This document shows positions 8,337 to 16,935 of a stretch of 64,000 bases of DNA, in pieces. Within the stretch, counting starts at the first letter, position 1; every line of letters starts with the position of its first letter. The DNA lies in assembly GCF_001294535.1 (NCBI RefSeq), contig NZ_LGIC01000090.1, positions 124,001 through 188,000 on the forward strand, written 5' to 3'. A program made the position numbers and the translations under genes. The notes below the pieces were generated by a model, which did not search any database, was not told where the DNA came from, and was given only the letters and a program-made list of their open reading frames with translations. Origin of the DNA: Cypionkella psychrotolerans. Lineage in GTDB: Bacteria; Pseudomonadota; Alphaproteobacteria; Rhodobacterales; Rhodobacteraceae.

Positions 8337-8741
8337 TCACACCGAAAGGTCATCCAGCGTGACGCCCAAGGCCTCTGCCAGTTTGCGCAGGGTGGCGATG
8401 GAGCCTTGTTTGCGCCCGGTTTCAATCTCGGCCACCGTCACGCGGTTGATGCCCGCACGCAGGGCAAGCCCGGCTTGGGTCAGGCCGCGCAGGTCGCGGT
8501 AGACCCGCAGAGGGCTGTCACCATTCAGCAGGCGGTTGGCGTAGGCGGCGGAGATCAATTCTTCTTCGCCAGAAGCCAGAGCGGCCTTGGCGCGGTCATA
8601 GGCTTGCAGATCGGCCAAATCCTCGGCTGCCGCGCGCAGGCGGTCATATTCGGCGCGGGGGATGGATACCATTTCCGTCGTGCCGTCTGTTGACTTTGGC
8701 AACGTCACGGGCCGCGACGATTTCCAGAACTGCCAAAACAT
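8337..8741 (-). CDS. XRE-family transcriptional regulator
   Basis: A 134-residue protein with a Cro/C1-type helix-turn-helix in the C-terminal half (about residues 80-130: YRDLRGLTQAGLALRAGINR then VTVAEIETGRK). The N-terminal half (VSIPRAEYDRLRAA, LADLQAYDRAKAAL) looks like an antitoxin-type helical segment. AGAGGT lies seven bases before the ATG at 8741, supporting this start. No toxin gene is adjacent, so it is better called a stand-alone regulator. An upstream palindrome at 8820 may be its operator. It sits between the protease pair and the two-component genes, but a link is not shown. Confidence 0.82.
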   Translation of the reverse strand: MFWQFWKSSRPVTLPKSTDGTTEMVSIPRAEYDRLRAAAEDLADLQAYDRAKAALASGEEELISAAYANRLLNGDSPLRVYRDLRGLTQAGLALRAGINRVTVAEIETGRKQGSIATLRKLAEALGVTLDDLSV

Positions 8742-8819
8742 GGCTTAAACCTCTATAATCACGTAGAGCAGTCAGCGTGACTTTGAATTAATAGCAATTT
8801 GTGACTTGTCGAGCTTTGT

Positions 8820-8834
8820 GTAGCTTAAAGCTAC
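8820..8834. promoter_or_regulatory. 15-bp perfect palindrome upstream of the XRE gene
   Basis: GTAGCTT-A-AAGCTAC lies about 80 bases upstream of the XRE start and just after the histidine kinase stop. The surrounding 8745-8835 is AT-rich and holds two GTGACTT words. A candidate operator for the XRE protein (inference). Confidence 0.4.
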
Positions 8835-8843
8835 ATCAGGTTG

Positions 8844-10181
8844 CTACCCCATCAGTTTCGGCCACAACATTTCCACCGTCAGGCCGTTTTCCACTTCTGG
8901 CAAGGTCAGCTTCGCACCGTGCCTTGCGGCGATAGCGCGGACCAAGGCGAGGCCTAACCCGTGGCCTTTGATGCCGCGAACTTGGTCGCGAGGGGCGCGG
9001 GTGAAGCGCTCGAAGGCGGCGTCGCGCAGGTCGGGTGGCAAGCCGGGGCCTGTATCGGACAGGGTCAGGCGGTGATGCTCGGGGGTTTGGCAGAGGGTAA
9101 GGGTGAGAGTGTCGCCTGCGCTGCAATATTTGATGGCGTTGTCGATCAGGTTGGCGAGCATTTGGGCGATCAGGTTGCGGTCGCCGAGAATATGTAGGTC
9201 TGGGGTGGTTTGCAGGGTGCAGAGCAGGCCTTTGTCCTCAGCAAGAGGCTCGTACAGATCCCAGACTTCGGCGGCAACGGCGGAGAGATCAACCGGCAGC
9301 AGGCCGCCGCCGCTGCCTTGGTCTGCCTCGGCGCGGGAGATGTCCAGCAGCGAGTCGAAGACGCGGATGGCGTTGCGCATCTCGGCTTTCAGATCGGCGG
9401 CGAGGGTGGGTTGGCCTTCGATCAGGGCGAGTTTTTGCATCATGCGATTGAGCGGGGTGCGCAGCTCGTGCGCGATGGTGTCAGACAAGCGGTGCGTGGC
9501 GCGGTTGAGGTTTTCGATGCGGTCCAGCATGGCGTGGACATGGGTTTCCAACAGGCCAAATTCATCGAGACTGCGCGGACCGGGGAGGCGGGCGGTGAGA
9601 TCGCCGCTTGCCACCTGATCGGCGACGTTGTTGAGGCGGGTGATGCGGGTCATCACCGATTTGGCCGCTAAGGTGCCGATGAGCGCGCCTGCGGCGATCA
9701 GGACCAGACTGAGCGCGGCCATGCCTTTGCGCAAACTGGCGAGGGTAGATTCGACGGGCGCGAGCGAGCGGGCGACCAGCAGCGGGAAGCCTCCGGGCAA
9801 GGTGCGGGCAACGCCGAGCCATTCGGTGCCTTGGTGGGTGAAGCGTTGGGCTTGCGTGCTGGAAAAATTGGTGCCTTGCGGTTGGATTTCAGCGGGCCAG
9901 TCGGCCTCAGCCCCCGCAAGGCGGATGTGATTGCGGTCTTGCAGCAGCAGCAGTTCACTGCCGGTGTTGGCGCGGTCGGTGATGGCTTGGCGCAGCGCGA
10001 TGATGCGGCGTTGTTGGTAAAGTGCAGAATAGCCTGCAAGATCGGCGCTAAGCGCGGCTTTTGTGGCGTCGGTCAGTCGGGATTCTACAAGACGGTATTG
10101 CAGGGCCATCGCCAGCAGCGACAGCAGGCTGATGGCGAGAGCCATGGTGGCGGCGAGTTTCAGGGTGGAGCGGGCGATCAT
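8844..10181 (-). CDS. Sensor histidine kinase
   Basis: Membrane-bound kinase of 445 residues. It has an N-terminal transmembrane helix (about 9-28), a periplasmic sensor region (about 30-150), a second helix (about 153-172), a HAMP domain (RITRLNNVADQVASGDL), the phosphoacceptor His238 in TIAHELRTP, then the ATPase domain with NLIDNAIKY (N box) and DTGPGL (G1). All catalytic boxes are present. Its start overlaps the response-regulator stop (ATGA), so the two are co-translated. The periplasmic domain is not recognised, so the signal is unknown; the HtrA-like gene upstream in the operon suggests envelope stress. Confidence 0.93.
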   Translation of the reverse strand: MIARSTLKLAATMALAISLLSLLAMALQYRLVESRLTDATKAALSADLAGYSALYQQRRIIALRQAITDRANTGSELLLLQDRNHIRLAGAEADWPAEIQPQGTNFSSTQAQRFTHQGTEWLGVARTLPGGFPLLVARSLAPVESTLASLRKGMAALSLVLIAAGALIGTLAAKSVMTRITRLNNVADQVASGDLTARLPGPRSLDEFGLLETHVHAMLDRIENLNRATHRLSDTIAHELRTPLNRMMQKLALIEGQPTLAADLKAEMRNAIRVFDSLLDISRAEADQGSGGGLLPVDLSAVAAEVWDLYEPLAEDKGLLCTLQTTPDLHILGDRNLIAQMLANLIDNAIKYCSAGDTLTLTLCQTPEHHRLTLSDTGPGLPPDLRDAAFERFTRAPRDQVRGIKGHGLGLALVRAIAARHGAKLTLPEVENGLTVEMLWPKLMG

Positions 10182-10873
10182 GGCGGTGGCAGTGGCGCGA
10201 AGATATAGCCTTCGCCGCGGGCAGTCTGGATGGCTTGCGATCCGGTTTCCTCAAGCTTGCGGCGCAGGCGGCCGACATGGACATCGACGACATTGGTGCC
10301 GGGGTCGAAATGCAGGTGCCAGACGTTCTCCAGCAGTTGCATCCGGGTGACGATCTGGCCAGCATTCTGGGCGAAATAGGTGATCAGTTCAAATTCTTTA
10401 GGTGAAACAGCGACATGGGCGCGGTTGATGTGGACGGTGCGGGCTTTCATGCGGATTTCCAGCGCGCCGAACACCAGCAGATCATTGTCCTGTCCCTGCA
10501 TGGTGGCGCGGCGTAGCAGGGCGCGCAGGCGGGCGCGGAGTTCTTCGGGCTCGAAGGGTTTAGGGAGATAATCGTCGGCACCCTTCTCTAGCCCCTCAAC
10601 CCGGTTGGCGGCGCGACCCAAAGCGGAAAGCACGAGGATCATGGCTCGCGCGCCGTGGCTGCGCATTTTGGCGATGGCTTCGACGCCGTCGCCACCGGGC
10701 AGCATCCGGTCCAGCACGATGACGCGGAAGTCTTGGGCGGAGAGGGCGATGCCTTCGGGCAGAGTGGGGACGATGGTGGCGGTGCAGCCGAGGGCGCGCA
10801 CTTCGCAGGCGATGGCTGCGGCAGTCTCAGGGTCATCCTCGATGATCAGGATACTGTCAGTTTGAGCGGGCAT
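10178..10873 (-). CDS. OmpR-family response regulator
   Basis: Two-domain regulator: receiver (residues 1-120) with phosphoacceptor Asp55 in VIVLDRMLPGGDG, acidic pair in IIEDDPE and Lys in LPKPF, then a winged-helix DNA-binding domain ending GEGYIFAPL. I start at the ATG of MPAQTDSILI because GAAGGAA lies just upstream; a longer frame starting at 10930 runs into the HtrA-like gene's end. Partner of the kinase that follows, and likely to control the operon or the neighbouring proteases (inference). Confidence 0.94.
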   Translation of the reverse strand: MPAQTDSILIIEDDPETAAAIACEVRALGCTATIVPTLPEGIALSAQDFRVIVLDRMLPGGDGVEAIAKMRSHGARAMILVLSALGRAANRVEGLEKGADDYLPKPFEPEELRARLRALLRRATMQGQDNDLLVFGALEIRMKARTVHINRAHVAVSPKEFELITYFAQNAGQIVTRMQLLENVWHLHFDPGTNVVDVHVGRLRRKLEETGSQAIQTARGEGYIFAPLPPP

Positions 10874-10898
10874 TGCGGTTCCTTCGCTTTGGCAGATG

Positions 10899-12179
10899 TC
10901 AGAACACCACCACGTCGCGGTCAAGCACATTCGCTCCGCCGACCGGGTGAAGTGTCTTGCCCGTGGCCCAAGGGTCGATGAAGACGTGGCGGGTGCCGGT
11001 GGGGCTTTGGATGAGCAGGAGGACGGGATGGGTGAAGCTTTGGGCGCGTTGGGTGGCGGCGGGCTTGCCGTCGATTTGCAGAATGATTTCGGTGGGGGTT
11101 AGCCCTGCATTGAGGGCGGGGGAGTTCGGTGTGATGGCGGTGATTTGGGTGTCGCTGAGGGTGAGCCCAAGGTCTTGCAAGGTATATGCGGCGCGACGTT
11201 TGGGGGCTTTGAGCTCGCGCAGGGTGAGGGGCGAGGCTTCTGCGGTCAACTCGGCCATCAGGATCAGCACGGTTCCGGCGCGCAAGACGGTGAGGTCGAG
11301 GCGGTTTTGGCTTTGGGCGGATTCAACGGCGAAGGCGAGGTCGCCGGGGGTGGTGAGGGCGGCGGAGTTGACGGCGAGGATGACATCGCCGGGGACGAGG
11401 CCTGCTTGTTCGGCAAGGCTGGCGGGGGCGACGGCATCGACCAGCAAGCCCGTGGCGGCGATGTTCAGCGCCTCGGCCAGTTGGCGGCTGACCGGGCGGG
11501 CGGTGAGGCCGAGTTTTGGGATCGGCGGTAGGGACTCTGTGATCAGGCCTTGCACGATGCGAGTGAGGTCGGCGCTGGGGATGGCGTAGGCAATGCCGAT
11601 GAACATCCGGCTGCCATCGGCGATTTGGGCGTTCATGCCGACCAGTGCGCCGGTGCTGTCGATCAGCGGGCCGCCGGAGGAGCCGGGGTTGAGGGCGGCG
11701 TCGTGCTGGATCATGCGGATCGGGGTGGCGGGATCGGTTTGACGATCGAGGGCCGAGATACGGCCTGAGGTGACGGTGAATTCCACGTCAAGCGGGGCGC
11801 CGAGGGCCCAGACTTCGGCACCGAGTTGCGGTTGGGTGGCTGAGGGGATCAGGCCGGCCTGCCCCGGCTTTACCGCAATCACCGCCACGTCGCGGCTGCG
11901 GTCAGTGGCGATGACTTGGCCGATTTGTTCGTGACCTGCGGCATCGGTGAGGCGGACTTCGCTGGCATTACCTACAACATGGGCGTTGCTGACGGCGACC
12001 GCGCCATCGCCCCAAAGGAAGGCCGAGCCGAGGAAGCGGTCTTCGGCATCAGCGCTATGGACGGTGAACACTTTGGCCATCGCGGTTACCAGCATGGGGG
12101 CGTCGGCGGCTTGGGTCGGGGTGGTGAGCAGGAGGACGGCGAAGATAGCGCGGCGCAGGGTGGGGAGGGAAACGGGCAT
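10899..12179 (-). CDS. Periplasmic HtrA/DegP-like serine protease with two PDZ regions
   Basis: Trypsin-fold protease with a signal peptide (RRAIFAVLLLTTPTQA). The triad is visible as SNAHVVG (His), RDVAVIAV (Asp) and LNPGSSGGP (Ser). A full PDZ domain follows (TGLLVDAVAPASLAEQAGL, GDVILAVN), then a shorter, weaker one (ITAITPNSPALNAGL, EIILQIDG). DegP-type proteins degrade or refold damaged envelope proteins. The start is the ATG of MPVSLPTLRR; 25 upstream codons in frame look non-coding. It is the first gene of an operon with the response regulator and kinase, an arrangement that suggests a stress-response circuit. Confidence 0.9.
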   Translation of the reverse strand: MPVSLPTLRRAIFAVLLLTTPTQAADAPMLVTAMAKVFTVHSADAEDRFLGSAFLWGDGAVAVSNAHVVGNASEVRLTDAAGHEQIGQVIATDRSRDVAVIAVKPGQAGLIPSATQPQLGAEVWALGAPLDVEFTVTSGRISALDRQTDPATPIRMIQHDAALNPGSSGGPLIDSTGALVGMNAQIADGSRMFIGIAYAIPSADLTRIVQGLITESLPPIPKLGLTARPVSRQLAEALNIAATGLLVDAVAPASLAEQAGLVPGDVILAVNSAALTTPGDLAFAVESAQSQNRLDLTVLRAGTVLILMAELTAEASPLTLRELKAPKRRAAYTLQDLGLTLSDTQITAITPNSPALNAGLTPTEIILQIDGKPAATQRAQSFTHPVLLLIQSPTGTRHVFIDPWATGKTLHPVGGANVLDRDVVVF

Positions 12180-12270
12180 GGATATCCTCGGGTTAAGTCT
12201 TGGCGGTGAGCGTAGCGCGAGTGGGTTTGCGTTGCCCGTGACAAAGGCTGTCATTGGGCGACGGGCGATG

Positions 12271-12341
12271 TAAGGGGGCCAAGCCCCCTCGCCTTTGCGG
12301 GCTCACCTCCGGGATGTTTGAGCGCATAGGATGACCTTTAG
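12271..12341 (-). repeat. Dispersed intergenic repeat, family A (copy 2, inverted)
   Basis: Read on the minus strand it carries ACTAAAGGTCATCCTATGCG then CTCAAACATCCC, and ends in a hairpin GCCCCCT/AGGGGGC at 12273-12289. It lies in the 411-base divergent gap between the HtrA-like gene and the multicopper oxidase, unlike the other four copies. Confidence 0.75.
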
Positions 12342-12590
12342 TGCAGGAGCGAGGTGGCTGGGGGCGGGCTGTCACACTTGCGGCGCAGCAAAGAAGCGAT
12401 TGGCAGGGCCTTTTGGGCAGCCTGAAATGTCTCAAGACGGCTAGGCGCAAAAGGCTGTCAGCAATGCTGAGGGTGCGCGCCCGGAACCGGGTGAGGGCAT
12501 CCCGCGAAGATGTGACCAGGGATGCGACATTTTCCGCAAAGCGCGTGGCTTGGTTCCGGGCTATGCTGTCGCAAATCAAGGAGTCTTGCC
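12342..12590. other. Upstream region of the multicopper oxidase
   Basis: No gene is supported here. There is an inverted repeat GCATCCC (12497-12503) and GGGATGC (12519-12525) with a 15-base spacer, a possible operator, and a ribosome site AAGGAG just before the oxidase ATG. No clear copper-regulator box or sigma-70 promoter was seen. Confidence 0.4.
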
Positions 12591-14012
12591 ATGCTGATCC
12601 GTCCCACCCGCCGCCAATTTTTAGCCTCTGCCGCAGCCCTGCCCTTGGCGGGTTTGGCGCGGCCTGCACGGGCTGAGGTGGCGGAAATGAGCATCAGCAC
12701 GCGGCAGATTGAGGTTTTGGGGCGGGCCGCGACGGTTTACGGCATCAACGGCTATGACGGCCAGTTGGGGTTTTATGGCCGCGCCGGGGATCGGTTTCAG
12801 TTGGGCATCCAGAACGACACCGATATCGGCATCGTCACACATTGGCATGGGCAGGTGATGGCGGCGGAGGGGCAGGATCGCTCCTATACCGGCGGCGGAG
12901 AGCTCGCCCCCGGTGCGGTCGATCAGATGGATTTTGCGCTGACCCCCGGCACGCATTGGATGCATTCGCACCAGTTGAGTGAACAGCTGCTGATGGCCGC
13001 ACCGATGATCTGCCGCGAGGCGGATGCTGAGGATATTCAAGAGCATGTCATCATGCTGCATGATTTCAGCTTTAAAACTCCCGAAGATATTTTGGCGGCT
13101 TTGGGTGGCTCGGACATGCACGCGGGTGGGGCTTCGGGTGGCATGGATATGGCGGGGATGGATCATTCTGGCGGCGATATGGCGGGGATGGCGATGAGCG
13201 GCGGCATGATGGTCCATGCCAATGACGTGGCCTATGATGCTTATCTGGCGAATGATCGCACCTTGGCTGACCCCGAAGTGGTGCAGGTCGAGGCAGGCAC
13301 GAAGCTGCGGTTGCGGATTATCAATGGCGGTACGGCGACGGCGTTTTGGATTGATCCCGGCGTGCTGGCCTCAACGGCGATTGCGGTGGATGGCAGTGCT
13401 TGTCAGCCGCTGGCGGCCAAGGCCTATCCGATGGCGCAGGGACAAAGGCTGGATCTGCTGGTGACGATCCCTCCGGAAGGTGGCGCGTTTCCGATCTTTG
13501 CGCAGGTTGAGGCCGCAAAGATGCGCACCGGGATTGTGCTGGCAACGGCGGGGGCGCAGCTGTCACGGCTGAGCGATATGGCCGCGGCAGACAGCCCGCA
13601 TCTGGACACCAGCTTTGATGCCGGTTTGCGGTCGGTGAACGCGCTGCCAGAGCGTGCGGGCCAGATGGCGCATCTGATGCTGGGCGAGGAGCCGGGTTAT
13701 CGCTTTACCATCAACGGCAAAGTTCACGGCGAGGATGTGCCGATTGCAGCCAAGGTCGGCGAACGGCTGGAGTTGATGTTCATGAACACCGGCATGATGA
13801 TGCATCCGATGCATTTGCACGGGCATCATTTTCAGGTGGTCGATGTCGGGGCGGGGCGGTTTAGTGGGCCACGGCGCGATGTGGTGACGGTGCCGCCGGG
13901 CGGTATGGTGACGGTGGTCGTTGATCTGGATAAGCGGGGCAGTTGGTTCCTGCATTGCCATCACCTGTACCATATGGCGACCGGGATGATGACGGAAGTG
14001 CGGGTCAGCTAG
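12591..14012 (+). CDS. Tat-exported multicopper oxidase (CueO/CopA-like)
   Basis: Periplasmic three-domain oxidase, likely oxidising Cu(I) or phenolics with O2. The N-terminus has a twin-arginine signal (RPTRRQFLAS, cleavage near ARAEV). Copper ligands are complete: HWHG (about 84-87), HWMHSH, HPMHLHGHHF and the type-1 motif HCHHLYHMATGM. A Met/His-rich insert (DMAGMDHSGGDMAGMAMSGG in part) near residues 180-205 resembles the Cu(I)-binding loop of CueO. At 473 residues the length is normal. No copper regulator or efflux gene is adjacent. It lies inside the envelope-stress block and probably has its own promoter. Confidence 0.92.
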   Translation: MLIRPTRRQFLASAAALPLAGLARPARAEVAEMSISTRQIEVLGRAATVYGINGYDGQLGFYGRAGDRFQLGIQNDTDIGIVTHWHGQVMAAEGQDRSYTGGGELAPGAVDQMDFALTPGTHWMHSHQLSEQLLMAAPMICREADAEDIQEHVIMLHDFSFKTPEDILAALGGSDMHAGGASGGMDMAGMDHSGGDMAGMAMSGGMMVHANDVAYDAYLANDRTLADPEVVQVEAGTKLRLRIINGGTATAFWIDPGVLASTAIAVDGSACQPLAAKAYPMAQGQRLDLLVTIPPEGGAFPIFAQVEAAKMRTGIVLATAGAQLSRLSDMAAADSPHLDTSFDAGLRSVNALPERAGQMAHLMLGEEPGYRFTINGKVHGEDVPIAAKVGERLELMFMNTGMMMHPMHLHGHHFQVVDVGAGRFSGPRRDVVTVPPGGMVTVVVDLDKRGSWFLHCHHLYHMATGMMTEVRVS

Positions 14013-14133
14013 GCCCTATCTTTAAGCGCGAGACTTTGAGCGCGTGACAAATGTCGTCACCGCGATTTGGCAACTTTACAGGACCAGCGCCGCGCCGCAT
14101 CTTTGGCGTAAGATTTTAACCCGAGGCTTTGAC

Positions 14134-14721
14134 ATGCTGCGCCTGTCGCTTTTGCTCGTCCTGCTGGCTTTGCCTGCAGGGGCGGCTCCGTTGTCGGGGG
14201 TGAAAACCGCTGAACTGTCGGCGCGACTTTATGCGGCGGGGGTGGCGGAAGGCGATCCTGTGTTGCTGATCGCAGCAGCAAAGCTGCGCAAATCGGTGGC
14301 GTTTCGGGGCCCAGACGGCGAGGCTCCGTTGCGATGGGAGGCGATGCTGGCTGCAGCCGAGGATTTGGCTGTGGGCGATGCGGCGCTGCTGGGGCTGATC
14401 AGCGATGTTCGGGCCGAGGGGGTGAAAGGCGTCGCCTCGGGGCCGATGTATAGCATTGGCACATTGGCCAGCGGTGGGGTAGATCGCTTCCCCAGCGTCG
14501 GCTTTGCAGCGGGCGATTATGCCGAGATTTATGTCGAAGCGAAGGGTGAGGCCGATCTGAACCTGCGGGTGTTTGACAGCAGGGGCCAGTTGGTCTGCGC
14601 CGATACCGACCCCAGCCCGATCGCCTACTGCGGCTGGACGGCGGCGAGTGGCGGGGAATTTGTGATGCAGGTCGAAAATGTTGGGCCTCTGGACACGGGC
14701 TATGCCCTGATGACGAATTAA
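14134..14721 (+). CDS. Small secreted protein, PPC-like, partner of caspase 2
   Basis: A 195-residue exported protein; the signal peptide is MLRLSLLLVLLALPAGA. I do not recognise a named family. The first half is helical. The second half (from about residue 105: GTLASGGVDRFPSVGFAAGD, then YAEIYVEAKGEADLNLRVFD, then GEFVMQVENVG) reads like a bacterial pre-peptidase C-terminal (PPC) beta-sandwich often found on secreted proteases. It ends four bases before the caspase ATG, so they should be one operon. A GTG at 14044 would add 30 residues before the signal and is rejected. A role as cofactor, inhibitor or substrate of the caspase is inference. Confidence 0.72.
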   Translation: MLRLSLLLVLLALPAGAAPLSGVKTAELSARLYAAGVAEGDPVLLIAAAKLRKSVAFRGPDGEAPLRWEAMLAAAEDLAVGDAALLGLISDVRAEGVKGVASGPMYSIGTLASGGVDRFPSVGFAAGDYAEIYVEAKGEADLNLRVFDSRGQLVCADTDPSPIAYCGWTAASGGEFVMQVENVGPLDTGYALMTN

Positions 14722-14725
14722 CACC

Positions 14726-16789
14726 ATGACATTGCAAGAGAAACTGCGCGCGGGAATTATGGGGATCGGCTTGGCGCTGATGGCTGCGCCCGGCTTCGCG
14801 CGCGAGAATTACGCACTGCTAATCGGGGCGGCGGAGTATAAGAACCTTGATCCTAAATACTGGCTGAAGGGGCCCGCCAATGATGTGCGGCTGGTGCAGA
14901 CCTATCTCACCATGCAAAGCCCGGTGAAATTCACGCCGCAGGATGTGATTGTGCTGGCCGATGGGGTGGAGGGCGCGCAGGCTCCGACACTGGCCGCGAT
15001 CCGGGTGGCGGTGGCGGATCTGACGGCGCGGGTGCGGCCGGGGGATTTCGTCTATCTGCATTTCTCGGGCCATGGCTCGCAATCGCCGGCGCTGAACCCG
15101 GAAACCGAGTTGGATGGGCTGGATGAGACCTTCATGCCCTCGGACATCGGGCCTTGGGATGATGCGGTTGGGCATGTGCAGAACGCGCTTGTTGATGATG
15201 AGATCGGCGCAATGATCGACGGGTTGCGCGCCAAAGGGGCGGATGTTTGGGCGGTGTTTGACAGCTGCCACTCTGGCACGGTGACGCGGGGGGTGGAGGA
15301 AGATGATGTGCGGTTGCGGGAATTGCCGCCTGAAGCGTTGGGGATTCCGACGGAGTTGATGGAGATTGCAACGCGGGCTTTGCCTGCGGCTGAAGCGCCG
15401 TTTGATGAGACATCAAAACCCGGCATGGGCAGCTTCGTGGGGTTTTTTGCGGCGCAAACCAACGAGGTGACTCCCGAGAAGAACCTGCCAAAAGGCAAAC
15501 CGGGGCGGGTGCCGCAAGGGGTGTTCACTTATACTCTGTTCGAGGTGTTGGCGCAGAATCCCGGTGCCAGCTATGGTCAGATTGGGCAAGAGGTGCTGCG
15601 ATCTTATGCCACCAAGCGGTTGGCCGCGACGACTCCGCTGTTTGAGGGCGATCTGGACCGGGTGGCGTTTTCGGGGGGGGCGCAGGCGCGGGTTTCGCAA
15701 TGGACGGGGGCGGTTGAAGGGGCGGAGTTTTCCATTCCGGCGGGGTCTTTGCATGGGCTGGCCGTGGGCGCGGTTCTGGCGGTGATGGGATCGGCGACCG
15801 ATGAAGATGCGGCGGCTTTGGGGTTTGTGACGCTGACTTCGGTCGAGACGTTTTCGGCCAAGGGCAAGGCTTTGGCGGGGAATAAGCCCTTGCCTGCGGA
15901 GCTGCCTAAAGGCTTTCTGCTGCGAAAAATCGGCAGCGATGTGGACTTTACCCTGACGGTGTCTTTACCAAAAGTCGAGAAATCTCCAGTGGTTACTGCG
16001 CTTGATGCGGCGATGGAAGCGTTGAAGGCGGCGTCTGGCCCTCGCTTGGTTTATGTCGCAGCCGGAGAGGAAGCCGATCTGCGGCTCGCGGTGATCAAGA
16101 ACAGCCCGCGCCCGGATGCGATCTGGGTGCTGCCTGCCACCGGGTTGGTGGCGGATTTTGCGACCACGCCTTCGGTGTCGACCGCAGATAAGGATGCGGC
16201 AGAGTTGGGAGAGGTCTTGGCCGAGACGCTGACCACAATGGCCCGCGCGATCAATCTGCAAAAGCTGGGCGCTGCGGTGGGGTCAGGCAGTCTGAATGTT
16301 GATGTCGAACTGCTGACCGGCAAGGATAAAAACAGCCTGAAGACGGCAAAGGCAGCAGAGGTACCGCGCTTGGTGCCAAACGATCAGGTGCATATTCTGG
16401 CGCGCAACAATATGGATCAGCCTATTGATATTAATGTTCTTTATATCGCTGCGGACTACGCGATCAGCCATTGGTTTTCGGGTCGCTTACAGCCGGGCGA
16501 TGTGCTGAAGAAAGGGCTGTTCAAGATCGGCGCGGATGTTTTGGGCGATGAGCGGATGATCGTGGTGATGACCCCTGCCCTGCCACAATCGCCCGTGGAG
16601 GACCTGAGTTTCCTCGCGCAAGACGCGCTGGATACCACCCGCAGTCTTGGCGGCTCGACTTTGTCGGCGGCATTGTCCGAGGCTGGGTTCGGGCAGACCA
16701 CCCGGAGCGCGACGGCGTTGGAGGATGACACGGCAGGCCCCGCACCGGGGATGATCGAGTTGGAACTGCGCACCGGGTTGGCGGAGTAG
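14726..16789 (+). CDS. Second secreted caspase-like protease
   Basis: A 687-residue exported metacaspase-type protease with the same layout as the one at 5245. The signal region is residues 1-26 (ends PGFARENY), the p20 fold begins at about 28, His116 lies in HFSGHGSQ and Cys181 in VFDSCHSGT. The rest has a middle region and a C-terminal domain (DQVHILARNNMDQPIDINVL) whose motif order matches the first caspase. The two are diverged paralogues rather than a recent duplication. Coupled to the small secreted protein just upstream. Substrates unknown; P1 Arg/Lys is expected from the family. Confidence 0.87.
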   Translation: MTLQEKLRAGIMGIGLALMAAPGFARENYALLIGAAEYKNLDPKYWLKGPANDVRLVQTYLTMQSPVKFTPQDVIVLADGVEGAQAPTLAAIRVAVADLTARVRPGDFVYLHFSGHGSQSPALNPETELDGLDETFMPSDIGPWDDAVGHVQNALVDDEIGAMIDGLRAKGADVWAVFDSCHSGTVTRGVEEDDVRLRELPPEALGIPTELMEIATRALPAAEAPFDETSKPGMGSFVGFFAAQTNEVTPEKNLPKGKPGRVPQGVFTYTLFEVLAQNPGASYGQIGQEVLRSYATKRLAATTPLFEGDLDRVAFSGGAQARVSQWTGAVEGAEFSIPAGSLHGLAVGAVLAVMGSATDEDAAALGFVTLTSVETFSAKGKALAGNKPLPAELPKGFLLRKIGSDVDFTLTVSLPKVEKSPVVTALDAAMEALKAASGPRLVYVAAGEEADLRLAVIKNSPRPDAIWVLPATGLVADFATTPSVSTADKDAAELGEVLAETLTTMARAINLQKLGAAVGSGSLNVDVELLTGKDKNSLKTAKAAEVPRLVPNDQVHILARNNMDQPIDINVLYIAADYAISHWFSGRLQPGDVLKKGLFKIGADVLGDERMIVVMTPALPQSPVEDLSFLAQDALDTTRSLGGSTLSAALSEAGFGQTTRSATALEDDTAGPAPGMIELELRTGLAE

Positions 16790-16800
16790 GGTCTGCGCCT

Positions 16801-16885
16801 TGCTCTTTTTGAAATACTCCCGCCAGAGGCTCCTTGCTTGAGTGTCGGAAGCCTCCGGCGGGGATATTTAGGCCAAGATGAAATG
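16801..16885. repeat. Dispersed intergenic repeat, family B (inverted-repeat form)
   Basis: Left arm GAAATACTCCCGCCAGAGGC and right arm GCCTCCGGCGGGGATATTTA form an imperfect inverted repeat (16811-16870) between the convergent caspase and iolG-like genes. A TGCTCTTTT lead also occurs at 63639 and, inverted, at 23690. Confidence 0.7.
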
Positions 16886-16935
16886 CTAGGCGCGGCAGAG
16901 TTTCCCCTGCCGCGCATGTTCATAACATACTGATT

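Noticed and set aside
8337-8741. Toxin-antitoxin module
   Set aside because: The XRE protein resembles an antitoxin, but no small toxin frame lies on either side.
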